Shown here one piece after another: positions 10,242 through 19,253 of a DNA stretch of 64,000 nucleotides. Both the position numbers and the translations under genes were made by a program. The notes beneath the pieces are model-generated. The model was not told where the DNA came from. It made no database searches and saw only the letters and a list, made by a program, of their open reading frames with translations. Position 1 is the stretch's first letter; every line of letters begins with the position of its first letter. Origin of the DNA: Ga0077527 sp964433345 (GTDB taxonomy: Bacteria; Pseudomonadota; Gammaproteobacteria; Burkholderiales; SG8-41); NCBI GenBank assembly GCA_964433345.1, contig CAYSQJ010000006.1, forward strand, positions 62,001 to 126,000. Reading direction: 5' to 3'.

Positions 10242-10706
10242 TTGAAAATCTGGGTGGACGCGGACGCCTGTCCCGGCGTGATCAAGGACATCCTGTACCG
10301 CGCTGCCGAGCGGGCGGGCCTCCCGCTCATCCTGGTTGCCAATCGCGCTTTGCAGGTGCCCCGATCCCCCTGGATAAGCATGGTCCAGGTGCCTCGCGGA
10401 TTTGATGTCGCCGACAATCACATCGTCGCCGAATCGCAGGCAGGCGAACTCGTGATCACGGCCGACATTCCGCTGGCGGCTGCCGTGGTCGCCAAGGCGG
10501 TGTCCGCGCTGAATCCGCGCGGTGAGCTCTATACCCGGGACAATGTCCAGGGCCTGCTCGACATGCGCAACTTCATGGACAGCCTGCGCAGCAGCGGCGT
10601 GGAAACCGGCGGCCCTCGCGCCCTCAACAGCAGCGATCGCCAGCGCTTTGCCGGCGCCCTCGATCGCTGGATTGCCCAATGCCCAAATATCAATAAATAT
10701 CAATAA
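10242..10706 (+). CDS. yaiI: YaiI/YqxD family protein (UPF0178, NYN/PIN-like)
   Basis: 154 residues, starting at TTG 16 bases after the rhodanese stop. KIWVDADACPGVIKDIL is the family signature, followed by DIPLAAAVVAKA and a GLLDMRNFMDSLR block. Acidic residues of the N-terminal motif place it in the PIN/NYN nuclease-like superfamily, but no substrate is established. The last codons (NINKYQ, stop) are contributed by AT-rich repeat DNA: ATATCAATAA is present twice in tandem at the gene end, so the natural C-terminus has been rewritten or extended by the repeat. Confidence 0.88.
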   Translation: MKIWVDADACPGVIKDILYRAAERAGLPLILVANRALQVPRSPWISMVQVPRGFDVADNHIVAESQAGELVITADIPLAAAVVAKAVSALNPRGELYTRDNVQGLLDMRNFMDSLRSSGVETGGPRALNSSDRQRFAGALDRWIAQCPNINKYQ

Positions 10707-10725
10707 AAACAAATACTTACAACAA
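10700..10725 (+). repeat. Dispersed AT-rich element, copy 3
   Basis: Nearly identical to copy 1 (one difference over 26 bases, by eye). It overlaps the yaiI stop codon (10704-10706). The left flank carries an extra tandem ATATCAATAA unit. Confidence 0.75.
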
Positions 10726-10766
10726 ATTAGCCCGACCACTGCCCGAATCCCCATTCTGGAACCACC

Positions 10767-11219
10767 ATGACCCGTAAAACCCGAATCGACGAACATGCCG
10801 CACGCGCCGCCTTTGAGCAGGCACTCGCCAGCTATGAACAGGATTTCGGCAAGTTCTTTCTGGCCCGCCTGTTCGGCCTCGAGCTGACTTACGGCATCGA
10901 TGAGTGCCGCATTGATTTCGAGCTCAAGGATTTCATGTTCAACCCGCAGGGCGGGCTCCACGGCGGCGTCATCGCCTTCGTGCTCGATATTTCAATGGGC
11001 CACCTGCTGCACCGAAGCAGCGGCGCAGGCACGACCATTGAGATGAAGGTGCAGTACCTCAAGGCGGCACGCGCCGGCCGCCTCAGCTGCAGCGCACGCT
11101 TCATACGCCAGGGACGCAGCATTTCCTTCCTGCGTTCAGAGCTGGTCGACGAGCAGGGCGAGCTGATTGCCTACGCAACCTCGACCTGGAAATCGCTGCG
11201 AACGACAGCTGCCGGCTGA
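10767..11219 (+). CDS. Hotdog-fold thioesterase (PaaI-like)
   Basis: 150 residues with the PaaI/4HBT pattern NPQGGLHGGVIAFVLDISMG, in which the HGG segment and a downstream Asp form the active site. The second half (TTIEMKVQYLKAARAG) is the usual helix-strand dimer region. It probably hydrolyses an acyl-CoA thioester, substrate unknown. The gene ends 3 bases before the PIN gene, so the two are probably co-transcribed. Confidence 0.85.
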   Translation: MTRKTRIDEHAARAAFEQALASYEQDFGKFFLARLFGLELTYGIDECRIDFELKDFMFNPQGGLHGGVIAFVLDISMGHLLHRSSGAGTTIEMKVQYLKAARAGRLSCSARFIRQGRSISFLRSELVDEQGELIAYATSTWKSLRTTAAG

Positions 11220-11222
11220 TCC

Positions 11223-11666
11223 ATGGCGCAACGCCTGGTGCTCGACACCAACGTCTGGCTGGACTGGCTGGTATTCGATGACCCCTGCATACAGCCCTTG
11301 CGCCACGCGGTGGAGCAAGGCGCGGCGACGATCTTCATCGACGAAGCCTGCCTCGAGGAACTGGCCCGGGTATTGGCCTATCCCCTGCGCAGGCAGCCGC
11401 TGGACCCGACGGAGCAAGCCGCTTGCATCGCCATATGCCGCACACATGCTCGGATCGTCGGGCCGGGCCCGGCACCATCGTCACTGCCCGCATGCGTCGA
11501 TCCCGATGACCAGAAATTTCTCGAACTGGCCGATCGCGCGAGTGCCGATTACCTGCTCAGCAAGGACCGCGCGCTGCTCGTCCTCACGCGAAAATCCACC
11601 ATCAAATTCCACATCATGACCCCTGACAAGTTTTCAGCCTTGAACAGCTTAGAATCTGCCGGATAG
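11223..11666 (+). CDS. PIN-domain ribonuclease-like protein, COG1569 type
   Basis: 147 residues. The PIN acidic set is visible: LDTNVWLDWL (D8), an Asp/Glu pair in DEACLEELARVL, DPDDQKFLELA near 95, and LLSKDRALL. COG1569 proteins are usually annotated as toxins of toxin-antitoxin modules, yet the upstream neighbour is a thioesterase and no small antitoxin ORF is visible. It may therefore be a solitary or domesticated RNase. Confidence 0.85.
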   Translation: MAQRLVLDTNVWLDWLVFDDPCIQPLRHAVEQGAATIFIDEACLEELARVLAYPLRRQPLDPTEQAACIAICRTHARIVGPGPAPSSLPACVDPDDQKFLELADRASADYLLSKDRALLVLTRKSTIKFHIMTPDKFSALNSLESAG

Positions 11667-11691
11667 GTCATCAAAACGCAGGAGGAGCATC

Positions 11692-12573
11692 ATGGAAGTC
11701 ATACCACTGGGACCGGGATTCGCCGCAGAAATCCGCGGCATGAGTCTGGCCGAAGCGGCTGCAAGCGACAGCGCCTATCGTGCGGTGCGCGCTGCCTTCG
11801 ATGAACACTCCGTTCTGGTTTTCCGTGGCCAGCCGGTAACCGATGACCTGCAGGTCGCCTTTTCCCGCCGTTTCGGACCGCTTGAAATCGCAAAGGCTGC
11901 CTCCCGCGGTGAAGGCACGCCCTTCAGCATTCTCACCAATGTCGAGCCCGATGGCAGCCTGGTTCCCCCGGGCCACAAGGAAGAATTGCGCGCCCGCGCC
12001 AACCAGCTGTGGCATACCGACAGCTGCTTCAAGATTCCACCGGCGCTCGCCTCCGTGCTGTCCGCGCGCACCGTCGCCAGGACCGGCGGTGAAACCGAAT
12101 TCGTCTCGATGAGGCTCGCCTGGGAGCGCCTGCCTGCGGACCTGCGCAAGCGCCTCGACAACTCCTACGCCTGGCATGACTACGCCCATTCCCGGGGCAA
12201 GATAGCACCGCACCTCGCCTCGGAACGCGAACGCGCCACCATGCCCGCGGTGAGTTGGCGCATGCGCTGGCGCAACCCGGTCAATGGCCGTGACGCGCTG
12301 TACATCGCTTCGCACACCTGTGGCATCGAAGGCATGGACAGCACGGAAGCGCTGCGGCTGATCGATGAACTGACCGATCTGGCAACGCGCCCAGAGCACG
12401 TCTATCAGCATCGCTGGCGCGACGGCGACGTCGTGATGTGGGATAACCGCGCAACCCTGCACCGCGGCCGTCCCTGGCCGCTGGACGAGCCGCGCTACAT
12501 GATCCGCACGACCATCTCCGCCACCGACGCCGATGGTCTCGCCGAAATGTGGCCGCAGCGCAGCGCGGCATGA
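11692..12573 (+). CDS. TauD/TfdA-family Fe(II)/2-oxoglutarate dioxygenase
   Basis: 293 residues, with a good AGGAGG-type site before the ATG. The facial triad is recognisable: H-x-D in LWHTDSCFK, and a distal His in LHRGRPWPLD. An Arg in PRYMIRTT would bind 2-oxoglutarate. The family couples 2-oxoglutarate decarboxylation to hydroxylation of taurine, alkyl sulfates, aryloxyacetates or related compounds. The sequence does not allow the substrate to be chosen. It ends at a strong bidirectional terminator. Confidence 0.9.
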   Translation: MEVIPLGPGFAAEIRGMSLAEAAASDSAYRAVRAAFDEHSVLVFRGQPVTDDLQVAFSRRFGPLEIAKAASRGEGTPFSILTNVEPDGSLVPPGHKEELRARANQLWHTDSCFKIPPALASVLSARTVARTGGETEFVSMRLAWERLPADLRKRLDNSYAWHDYAHSRGKIAPHLASERERATMPAVSWRMRWRNPVNGRDALYIASHTCGIEGMDSTEALRLIDELTDLATRPEHVYQHRWRDGDVVMWDNRATLHRGRPWPLDEPRYMIRTTISATDADGLAEMWPQRSAA

Positions 12574-12606
12574 AAAAAACCCCCGGGAACCCCCCGGGGT
12601 TTTTTC
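12573..12606. terminator. Bidirectional rho-independent terminator
   Basis: Stem CCCCGGG/CCCGGGG flanked by A6 and T6 runs, lying between the convergent dioxygenase and Bug genes. It can serve both strands. Confidence 0.9.
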
Positions 12607-12624
12607 TGTTGCCTGCGTATCCGT

Positions 12625-13593
12625 TCAGTTGCCCTTGATACCCACGGCACGCACGACCTTGCCCCATTTCGCGTATTCGGAATTGAGGAACTTGCCGAAT
12701 TGCTCGGGCGTCGATGGTGCCGCATCGGTACCCGCGCGCCTGAACCCTTCCACCAGGTCCGGTGATTTCAGCAGTGCCGTCGTCTCGCGGTTCAGCAGGT
12801 CGATGACCTGTCTCGGCGTGCCTTTGGGCACCGTCATGCCCATCCAGAAGGTCGCCTCGTAACCCGGCACACCCGCCTCCGCAATGCTCGGCACGTCAGG
12901 CATCTGGCTGGAACGCTGCGCGGTGGTCACCGCCAGCGGCAGCAAGCGCCCCGTCTTGTGATGCTGCAGGGCAATCGCGATCCCCGGGAATCCGATCTTG
13001 ACCTGCCCCCCGATCAAATCAGCCGTCGCGGCACCGCTGCCCTTGTAGGAAATGTGCGTGATCTTGATGCCGGCCATGGACATGAACAGTTCGCCGAACA
13101 GGTGCTGGCCGCCGCCGGTGCCGGATGATGCCCAGTCGAGCTTGCCGGGCTGGCTTTTCGCCAGCGCGATCAGTTCCTTCACCGATTTTGCCGGCAGCGA
13201 CGGATGCACAACCAGCACGTTTGGCGCAGAGCCAAACTGGGTCACCGGAACAAAATCCTTCAGCGGGTCATAGGACAGCCTGCTGTAGACATGCGGGCTG
13301 ACCACGAAGGGCGTCGCCACCTGCAGGATGGTATAGCCATCAGGCTCGGCCTTGGCAGCCACCGCAGCGCCGAGGGCGCCGCCCTGGCCGGGGCGGTTGT
13401 CGACGACGAATTGCTGTCCGAGGCGTTCCGCGAGCTTGGCGGAGACGAGGCGCGTCGGCACGTCTGTCGCGCCACCCGCCGCAAACGGCACCAGCATGCG
13501 CACGGGACGCTGCGGGTAGTTTTGCGCGACTGCGGGTGCGGCCAACGCGGCCGCCAATGCCGCGATGCTTCCATGACTCAGGATCTTTTTCAT
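12625..13593 (-). CDS. Bug-family tripartite tricarboxylate transporter binding protein
   Basis: 322 residues from the ATG at 13593, preceded by GGGGGAGA; a 51-residue upstream extension is unlikely. The Sec signal peptide MKKILSHGSIAALAAALAAPAVAQ is followed by NYPQRPVRMLVPFAAGGATD and RPGQGGALGA, the hallmarks of BctC/TctC-like periplasmic solute-binding proteins. These bind small carboxylates and deliver them to TctAB-type symporters. No tctA or tctB is present in the window, so it is an orphan binding protein of the type greatly expanded in Burkholderiales. Confidence 0.92.
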   Translation of the reverse strand: MKKILSHGSIAALAAALAAPAVAQNYPQRPVRMLVPFAAGGATDVPTRLVSAKLAERLGQQFVVDNRPGQGGALGAAVAAKAEPDGYTILQVATPFVVSPHVYSRLSYDPLKDFVPVTQFGSAPNVLVVHPSLPAKSVKELIALAKSQPGKLDWASSGTGGGQHLFGELFMSMAGIKITHISYKGSGAATADLIGGQVKIGFPGIAIALQHHKTGRLLPLAVTTAQRSSQMPDVPSIAEAGVPGYEATFWMGMTVPKGTPRQVIDLLNRETTALLKSPDLVEGFRRAGTDAAPSTPEQFGKFLNSEYAKWGKVVRAVGIKGN

Positions 13594-13670
13594 GCACTCT
13601 CCCCCATGGCTCATTATTGATGGTCTGCAAACGACGATCATAGTAGCAATGCACCCGTCATACGCCAAAA

Positions 13671-13700
13671 GAAAAACGCCGCTGATTGCGGCGTTTTTCA
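13671..13700 (-). terminator. Rho-independent terminator downstream of second Bug gene
   Basis: AAAAACGCCGC / GCGGCGTTTTT stem with a 5-base loop, placed immediately after the Bug gene ending at 13727 on the minus strand. It separates the two Bug genes into different transcripts. Confidence 0.9.
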
Positions 13701-13726
13701 TCATCGCTGATGCTGCGATGCAATAG

Positions 13727-14704
13727 TCAATCAATGGCCGCGCCACTGGCCTTGACCACCCTGGCCCACTTCGCCGATTCCACCTTCAGAAAGTCGAAAA
13801 ACTTCTCCGGGCTGTCCTGCCACGCAGGTTCCTGACCTACGGCCTGCAGACTGCGGCCCATCTCCGGCGTCTTCAGCACGCCGACGAGCTCAGCATGCAG
13901 CTTCATCTGGATGTCACGGGGCAGCCCCTTGGGACCTGACACGCCAAACCAGGCGACCATTTCATAGCCCTTGATGCCCGCCTCGGCGATCGTCGGCACG
14001 TCCGGCAGTTCGGGCGAACGTTTGCTGCCGGTCACACCAAGTGGCCGGAGCCTGCCGCTGCGGATATGCGGCAACATGCCGGCAATGCCCGGGAAGGCGA
14101 CTTGCACCTGGCCGCCGAGCAGGTCAGCGGTGACCGGCCCGCTGCCGCGGTACGGTATGTGGGTCATCCTGATGCCTGCCATGTTGGCAAACAGCGCGCC
14201 TGTCAGGTGCTGGGTGCTGCCATTGCCCGACGACGCGTAGTCGATCTGGCCGGGGCGCGCCTTGGCCAGCGCGACCAGATCCCTGATCGACTTCACCGGC
14301 AGGGAAGGATGCACTACAAGCACATTGGGTGCGCTGGTGATCTGTGTCACCGGCGTAAAGTCATTCAGTGAGTCGTAGGCCAGCTTCCGGTGCAGGGCCG
14401 CGCTGACGAAATGGGTGTTGCTGATCATGAATACCGTATAGCCATCCGGCGCCGACTTCGCCGCAAGATCCGCACCGATGGAGGATCCCGCCCCCGGACG
14501 ATTCTCGACGATCACCTGCTGGCGCAGTGCCTCTCCCAGCTTCTGGGTCACGATGCGCCCCGGCACATCGGCGGCACCGCCCGCCGAGAACGGGATGATC
14601 ATGCGTACCGGCTTGGCCGGATAACCCTGGGCCGATACCCCGGCGGTAAACCCGCCGGCCATTGCAACCGCGATCAGTATGGTCATGCATCTATTTGATT
14701 TCAT
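13727..14704 (-). CDS. Bug-family tripartite tricarboxylate transporter binding protein
   Basis: 325 residues from the ATG at 14704. The signal peptide MKSNRCMTILIAVAMAGGFTAGVSA is followed by GYPAKPVRMIIPFSAGGAAD and NRPGAGSSIGADLAAK. It is a clear paralogue of the gene at 12625-13593, with parallel motifs throughout such as NVLVVHPSLPVKS and YASSGNGSTQHLTG. The pair probably arose by tandem duplication, with diverged ligand specificity. No permease partner is nearby. Confidence 0.92.
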   Translation of the reverse strand: MKSNRCMTILIAVAMAGGFTAGVSAQGYPAKPVRMIIPFSAGGAADVPGRIVTQKLGEALRQQVIVENRPGAGSSIGADLAAKSAPDGYTVFMISNTHFVSAALHRKLAYDSLNDFTPVTQITSAPNVLVVHPSLPVKSIRDLVALAKARPGQIDYASSGNGSTQHLTGALFANMAGIRMTHIPYRGSGPVTADLLGGQVQVAFPGIAGMLPHIRSGRLRPLGVTGSKRSPELPDVPTIAEAGIKGYEMVAWFGVSGPKGLPRDIQMKLHAELVGVLKTPEMGRSLQAVGQEPAWQDSPEKFFDFLKVESAKWARVVKASGAAID

Positions 14705-14814
14705 TTGAATTTTCCCCATACGGACATCATTGAATTCCGCGGCGCGATGATACCACTGCATACTCGCATTGATCTGCCTGCATCATCCGCCTTCGCGCTT
14801 ATGGAGATCCGCTC

Positions 14815-16038
14815 ATGACTGCACGAACCCGCCCGGTCCATTTCCCCGGGTCTTTCGGCTCGCCCCTCGCCGCCCGCCTCGACCTGCCTGCCGGCACGCC
14901 CGTGGCCTACGCCCTCTTCGCGCATTGTTTTACCTGCTCGAAAAATTCTCTCGCGGCGGCGCGCATCAGCGCCGCACTGGTCGAACACGGCTTCGGGGTA
15001 CTGCGCTTCGATTTCACCGGCCTTGGAGACAGCAAGGGGGACTTCGCGAACACCAATTTCTCCTCGAACGTCGCCGACCTCGTCGCCGCTGCCGACTGGC
15101 TGCGCGCCCATCACGGACCACCACGCGTGCTGATCGGACACAGTCTTGGAGGCGCCGCCGTGCTCGCCGCCGCACGCGAAATCGGCGACGCCGCTGCCGT
15201 CGCAACCATGGGCGCGCCCTTTCATCCCGCACACGTACAGCGCCTGCTAGGCGACATCAACCCCGAAATCGAGGCTCGCGGAGAAGCGGAAATCACCCTG
15301 CATGACCGCAAGTTCCGAGTCCGCAGACAGTTCCTCGAAGACCTCGCGAAACAGGACAATGCCGAACACATCGGCAAGTTGCGCAAGGCCCTGCTGATAT
15401 TCCACTCCCCCCGCGACACTGTGGTCGACATCGACAATGCCGCACACATCTTTGCCGCGGCAAAACATCCGAAAAGTTTCGTGTCCCTGGATACCGCAGA
15501 CCATTTGCTGACGGACAGGGCCGATGCCCAGTACGTGGCCGCCGTACTGGCCGCCTGGGCAAGTCGCTACATCGGACAGGCACGGGACACGGCTCGGCCA
15601 AACCCGCAGGGCAGCGTGATCGTGCGTGAGACCGGGGAAGGCCGCTACACCCAGGACATCTTCGCAGGATCCCACCATCTGCGCGCCGACGAACCCGCCG
15701 CCGTCGGCGGCAACGATTCCGGATTCACGCCCTATGAATTGCTGCTGTCGGGACTCGGTGCCTGCACGTCGATGACGCTGCGCATGTATGCCGAGCAGAA
15801 GCAGTGGCCGCTGGAGCGCGTCACGGTCGAGCTCAATCACAGGAAAATCGATGCGGCGGATTGCACCGACTGCAAGACCCGCGAAGGCAAGGTCGACCGG
15901 ATAGAGCGAAAGATCACATTGCAGGGAGACCTCGATGCCGCACAGCGCGAACGACTGATCGAAATCGCCAACAGGTGTCCGGTACATCGCACACTGCATT
16001 CCGAGGTTCTGGTCAGTACATCCTTGTCCGGCCGGTAG
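14815..16038 (+). CDS. Alpha/beta hydrolase-OsmC fusion protein
   Basis: 407 residues with a GGAG site before the ATG. Residues 1-250 form an alpha/beta hydrolase domain with the nucleophile elbow GHSLGG (about residue 103) and late Asp/His candidates in HSPRDTVVD and TADHLL. Residues 270-405 form an OsmC/Ohr-type domain, with one Cys in LSGLGACTSMTLRMYA and another in NRCPVHRTLHSE, the two-Cys organic peroxide reductase arrangement. The fusion suggests the hydrolase releases or presents an oxidised acyl substrate to the peroxidase half; that coupling is inference. This fused architecture is known in proteobacteria. Confidence 0.9.
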   Translation: MTARTRPVHFPGSFGSPLAARLDLPAGTPVAYALFAHCFTCSKNSLAAARISAALVEHGFGVLRFDFTGLGDSKGDFANTNFSSNVADLVAAADWLRAHHGPPRVLIGHSLGGAAVLAAAREIGDAAAVATMGAPFHPAHVQRLLGDINPEIEARGEAEITLHDRKFRVRRQFLEDLAKQDNAEHIGKLRKALLIFHSPRDTVVDIDNAAHIFAAAKHPKSFVSLDTADHLLTDRADAQYVAAVLAAWASRYIGQARDTARPNPQGSVIVRETGEGRYTQDIFAGSHHLRADEPAAVGGNDSGFTPYELLLSGLGACTSMTLRMYAEQKQWPLERVTVELNHRKIDAADCTDCKTREGKVDRIERKITLQGDLDAAQRERLIEIANRCPVHRTLHSEVLVSTSLSGR

Positions 16039-16077
16039 CTGGGAAGGCAGCAGCAGCCGTGAAATAATCAGCCTGCC

Positions 16078-16743
16078 ATGCTCAGCCTCAAACACCTGCA
16101 CAAGGCCTATCGCGATCCCGGAGAACGGACTGTTCTGCACGACGTCTGCCTGGAACTGCAGCCCGGCGACTACGTCGCGATCGTCGGCGAATCCGGTTCC
16201 GGCAAGTCGACACTGCTCAATCTGATCGCCGGACTTGAACTGCCCGATTCGGGCGACATCATGTTCGAGGGCCGGAAACTCGCCGAGCTGTCCGATAACG
16301 CGCGCACGCGGCTGCGCCGCGGGCGCATGGGCTTCGTATTCCAGGCCTTCCTGCTGCTGCCCCATCTGACGGTGCTCGACAACGCGGCGCTGTCGCTGAA
16401 ACTGAATGGCGTCGGCCATCGTGAGTCCCAGCAGCGGGCTGCCGCCCTGCTCGACGCCATGGGACTTGCGGCACATATGCACCGCTTTCCCGGCACACTC
16501 TCCGGCGGAGAATCGCAGCGCGTCGCCATCGCACGCGCGCTGGCACATCAGCCCGGCCTCGTGCTCGCCGACGAACCCACCGGAAATCTTGATGCCGGCA
16601 GCGCCGGTCAGGTACTTGGGCTGTTGCGCGAACACATCAAGTCGCGCGGCAGCATCGGCATCCTGGTCACCCACTCCAGCGCAGCTGCTGCAACGGCAGA
16701 TCGCGTGTTCCGGTTGAGCGACGGCATCCTCCGTCCGGAATGA
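16078..16743 (+). CDS. ABC transporter ATP-binding protein (LolD/MacB type)
   Basis: 221 residues. Walker A GESGSGKST (about 38-46), Q loop VFQAFLLLP, signature LSGGESQR and Walker B VLADEPTGNLD are present. It matches the ATPases that pair with FtsX/LolC-like permeases, and its stop overlaps the permease start as ATGA. With the permease and the AttH-like lipocalin it forms a three-gene operon resembling the attEFGH-type system, probably extracting a lipid or lipophilic ligand from the inner membrane. Confidence 0.93.
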   Translation: MLSLKHLHKAYRDPGERTVLHDVCLELQPGDYVAIVGESGSGKSTLLNLIAGLELPDSGDIMFEGRKLAELSDNARTRLRRGRMGFVFQAFLLLPHLTVLDNAALSLKLNGVGHRESQQRAAALLDAMGLAAHMHRFPGTLSGGESQRVAIARALAHQPGLVLADEPTGNLDAGSAGQVLGLLREHIKSRGSIGILVTHSSAAAATADRVFRLSDGILRPE

Positions 16744-19247
16744 TCCGAGCCGTCTGGCAAGCTCTGGTTGGCGGCCCCTTGCGGGCCGCACCCGGGCGCA
16801 CGCTGCTGGCGACCCTGGCTATCGCTGCCGGCATCGCGCTGGGGTATTCGGTGCATCTGCTCAACGCCAGTGCGGATGCGGAATTCCGCCGGGCCGCGCT
16901 GCAGCTGTCGGGTGAAGCCGAATTGCTGATCCGCGGGCCGCGCCAGGGCTTCGACGAAGCGCTTTACCCGCAAATCGCGCGGCTCGAAGGCATCGCCATC
17001 GCCAGCCCCGTTGTCGAATTACAGGCCTCCCGCGATCGTGGCGAACCCTCGCTCAAAATCATCGGTGTCGATGCACTGCGCGCACGTGAGCTGCAGCCGG
17101 CACTGCTGGCCGGACAGGCACTTCCGACAGCCGGCCTGTTTGATCCTGACAGCATAATCCTGTCCGCAGCTGCGGCGCGCATCCACGGCGTAGCTGTCGG
17201 TGAGCGGCTGGATTTTCGCGCCGGCACTGGCACTGTGAGGCTGCGTGTCGCCGGGATCCTGGCGGACGGCAGCCACCGCCAGCCCCTGGGCATCATGGAC
17301 ATCGCCGCGGCACAGTGGCGCTTCGGCATGATAGGCATGCTCCATCGCATCGACCTCCGCCTCGACAGCGACGCCAGTCCGGCAGCCATGCGGAAATCGA
17401 TCTCAGACCTGTTGCCCGCAGGCGTCCAGCTGCTGACTCCGGAGGCGGAAAGCCTGCGCAGCGCCGCCCTGACCCGTGCATACCGGACGAATCTCGACAT
17501 GCTGGCGCTGATCGCCCTGTTCACCGGTGCCTTCCTGGTCTACTCCACCCAGACCCTGGCAATGCTGCACCGGCGCAGCCAGGTTGCGCTGCTGCGCGCC
17601 CTGGGTGCACCGCGGGGCACCGTATTGGGCGTGCTGCTTGCCGAGGGCGCCCTGATCGGTGGCGCGGGCGCAGTGATCGGCGTTGGCGGCGGCCTCCTGC
17701 TCGCACAGCAACTGCTCGCCGCCATCGGCATGGACCTCGGCGCCGGATATTTCAGGAACCTGCAGGCCGGGCTGCAAATTGATCCAGCCACCGCGCTGTC
17801 TTTTCTGTTGCTGGGCACTCTGTTTGCGCTTGCCGGAACCCTGGCGCCGGCCATCGAAATTGCGGGCATGCCGCCGGCCCGCGGCCTGCATGCCGGAGAT
17901 CCGGACGAACGAGTCAACGCTTTTCCGGTAGTGGCCGGAATCATCGCCATCAGCGCGGCCGCGCTGCTGTTGTGGATAGCGCCGTCCACCGGACTGCCCT
18001 ATCACGGCTACGCCGCCATAGCCCTGCTGCTGGCCGGCGCCATGCTGGCCCTTCCACCCGCAGCCATCAGCCTTCTGAAACGAACTCGTCTGCGTCTGCC
18101 GCTGCCGCATGCCCTGGGGCTTGCGCGACTGCTCGCTGCGCCCCGTCTTGCAGCCATAGGCATGTCGTCGATCCTGGTGAGTTTCAGCCTGGTGGTGTCG
18201 ATGCTGCTGATGATCCATTCGTTCCGGACCTCGCTCGACACCTGGCTCGGACAGGTACTGCCGGCGGACATTTACGTACGTGCCGCGGCCGGCGGCGACA
18301 CCGCCTACCTGTCCGCAGCAGAGCAGCAGCGCATCGCAAACATTCCGGATCTGGCACGCGTCGAGTTCCTGCGTTCCCGCAACCTGCTGCTCCTGCCCGG
18401 ACGTCCACCCGTCACGCTGATCGCCCGCGATCCCGGGATCGGCGGTTTTACCCGATCGCTGCCGCTGGTCGGTGCACCGGCACCACTGCCTGCGGATGGA
18501 CCGCCGGCCGTGTGGATCAGCGAACTGGTCGCGGACGTGCTGGCCCTGCGCCCCGGCGATCCGATCCGCCTGCCCCTGGGCGCGCAGCCGCAGACGCGCA
18601 TAGTGGGCGGCATCTGGCGCGACTACGCGCGGCAGAACGGCGCGGTAGTGATGGATCTCGCGGATTACCGGCGGATCACTGGCGACCCCAGGGTCAACGA
18701 CCTGGCCGCCTGGCTGACACCCGGCGCCGCCGTGACCGGGGCCGGCGGCCGCATCCGCGCTGCAGCCGACGACGGCAGCGCGCTGGAAATCTCGACCACG
18801 GCCGAATTGCGCAAACTGTCACTGGAAATCTTCGACCGCAGCTTTGCGATCACCTGGGCTTTGCAGGCGGCCGCGCTTTGCATCGGACTGCTCGGCGTCT
18901 GGCTCGCCTTCAATGCCCAGGCGCTGACGCGGCGGCGCGAATTCGGCATGCTGCGCCATCTCGGGCTCACCCGGCGCGAGATCTCGGCAATGCTTGCCGG
19001 AGAGGGCGCCATAGGCGCAACCATAGGCGCAGCCTGCGGCATGCTCTCCGGCTTCATCATCGGCCTGATCCTGATCCGCGTGATCAATCGCCAGTCCTTC
19101 CACTGGAGCATGGACCTCGCGATACCCTGGCTGCCGCTGACGGCGCTGTTTGCCGGCATCGTCATCTGCGCAGCGATGGCTGCAAGCGCAGGTGCCACCC
19201 TGGCAACTCGCCAGGAAATGACGCGTGCCGTCCGTGAAGACTGGTAA
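16740..19247 (+). CDS. FtsX-like ABC transporter permease, duplicated
   Basis: 835 residues in the MacB/LolE-like layout. There is an N-terminal helix (about 15-35), a large periplasmic domain (about 40-245), three helices (about 250-370), a second helix cluster (about 395-510), a second periplasmic domain, and three C-terminal helices from about 700. The two FtsX units (ALLRALGAPRGTVLGVLLAEG and FGMLRHLGLTRREISAMLAGEG) are recognisably repeated. One polypeptide therefore supplies both permease halves, which fits the single ATPase gene. It overlaps the ATPase by 4 bases and precedes the lipocalin gene by 6. Confidence 0.92.
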   Translation: MIRAVWQALVGGPLRAAPGRTLLATLAIAAGIALGYSVHLLNASADAEFRRAALQLSGEAELLIRGPRQGFDEALYPQIARLEGIAIASPVVELQASRDRGEPSLKIIGVDALRARELQPALLAGQALPTAGLFDPDSIILSAAAARIHGVAVGERLDFRAGTGTVRLRVAGILADGSHRQPLGIMDIAAAQWRFGMIGMLHRIDLRLDSDASPAAMRKSISDLLPAGVQLLTPEAESLRSAALTRAYRTNLDMLALIALFTGAFLVYSTQTLAMLHRRSQVALLRALGAPRGTVLGVLLAEGALIGGAGAVIGVGGGLLLAQQLLAAIGMDLGAGYFRNLQAGLQIDPATALSFLLLGTLFALAGTLAPAIEIAGMPPARGLHAGDPDERVNAFPVVAGIIAISAAALLLWIAPSTGLPYHGYAAIALLLAGAMLALPPAAISLLKRTRLRLPLPHALGLARLLAAPRLAAIGMSSILVSFSLVVSMLLMIHSFRTSLDTWLGQVLPADIYVRAAAGGDTAYLSAAEQQRIANIPDLARVEFLRSRNLLLLPGRPPVTLIARDPGIGGFTRSLPLVGAPAPLPADGPPAVWISELVADVLALRPGDPIRLPLGAQPQTRIVGGIWRDYARQNGAVVMDLADYRRITGDPRVNDLAAWLTPGAAVTGAGGRIRAAADDGSALEISTTAELRKLSLEIFDRSFAITWALQAAALCIGLLGVWLAFNAQALTRRREFGMLRHLGLTRREISAMLAGEGAIGATIGAACGMLSGFIIGLILIRVINRQSFHWSMDLAIPWLPLTALFAGIVICAAMAASAGATLATRQEMTRAVREDW

Positions 19248-19253
19248 GCCGCA

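Noticed and set aside
13594..13746. N-terminal extension of the first Bug protein
   Set aside because: A canonical signal peptide with a strong ribosome-binding site begins at 13593.
15247..16791. 514-residue open frame opposite the OsmC fusion and ABC ATPase
   Set aside because: Spans two well-supported genes antisense and has no recognisable domain.
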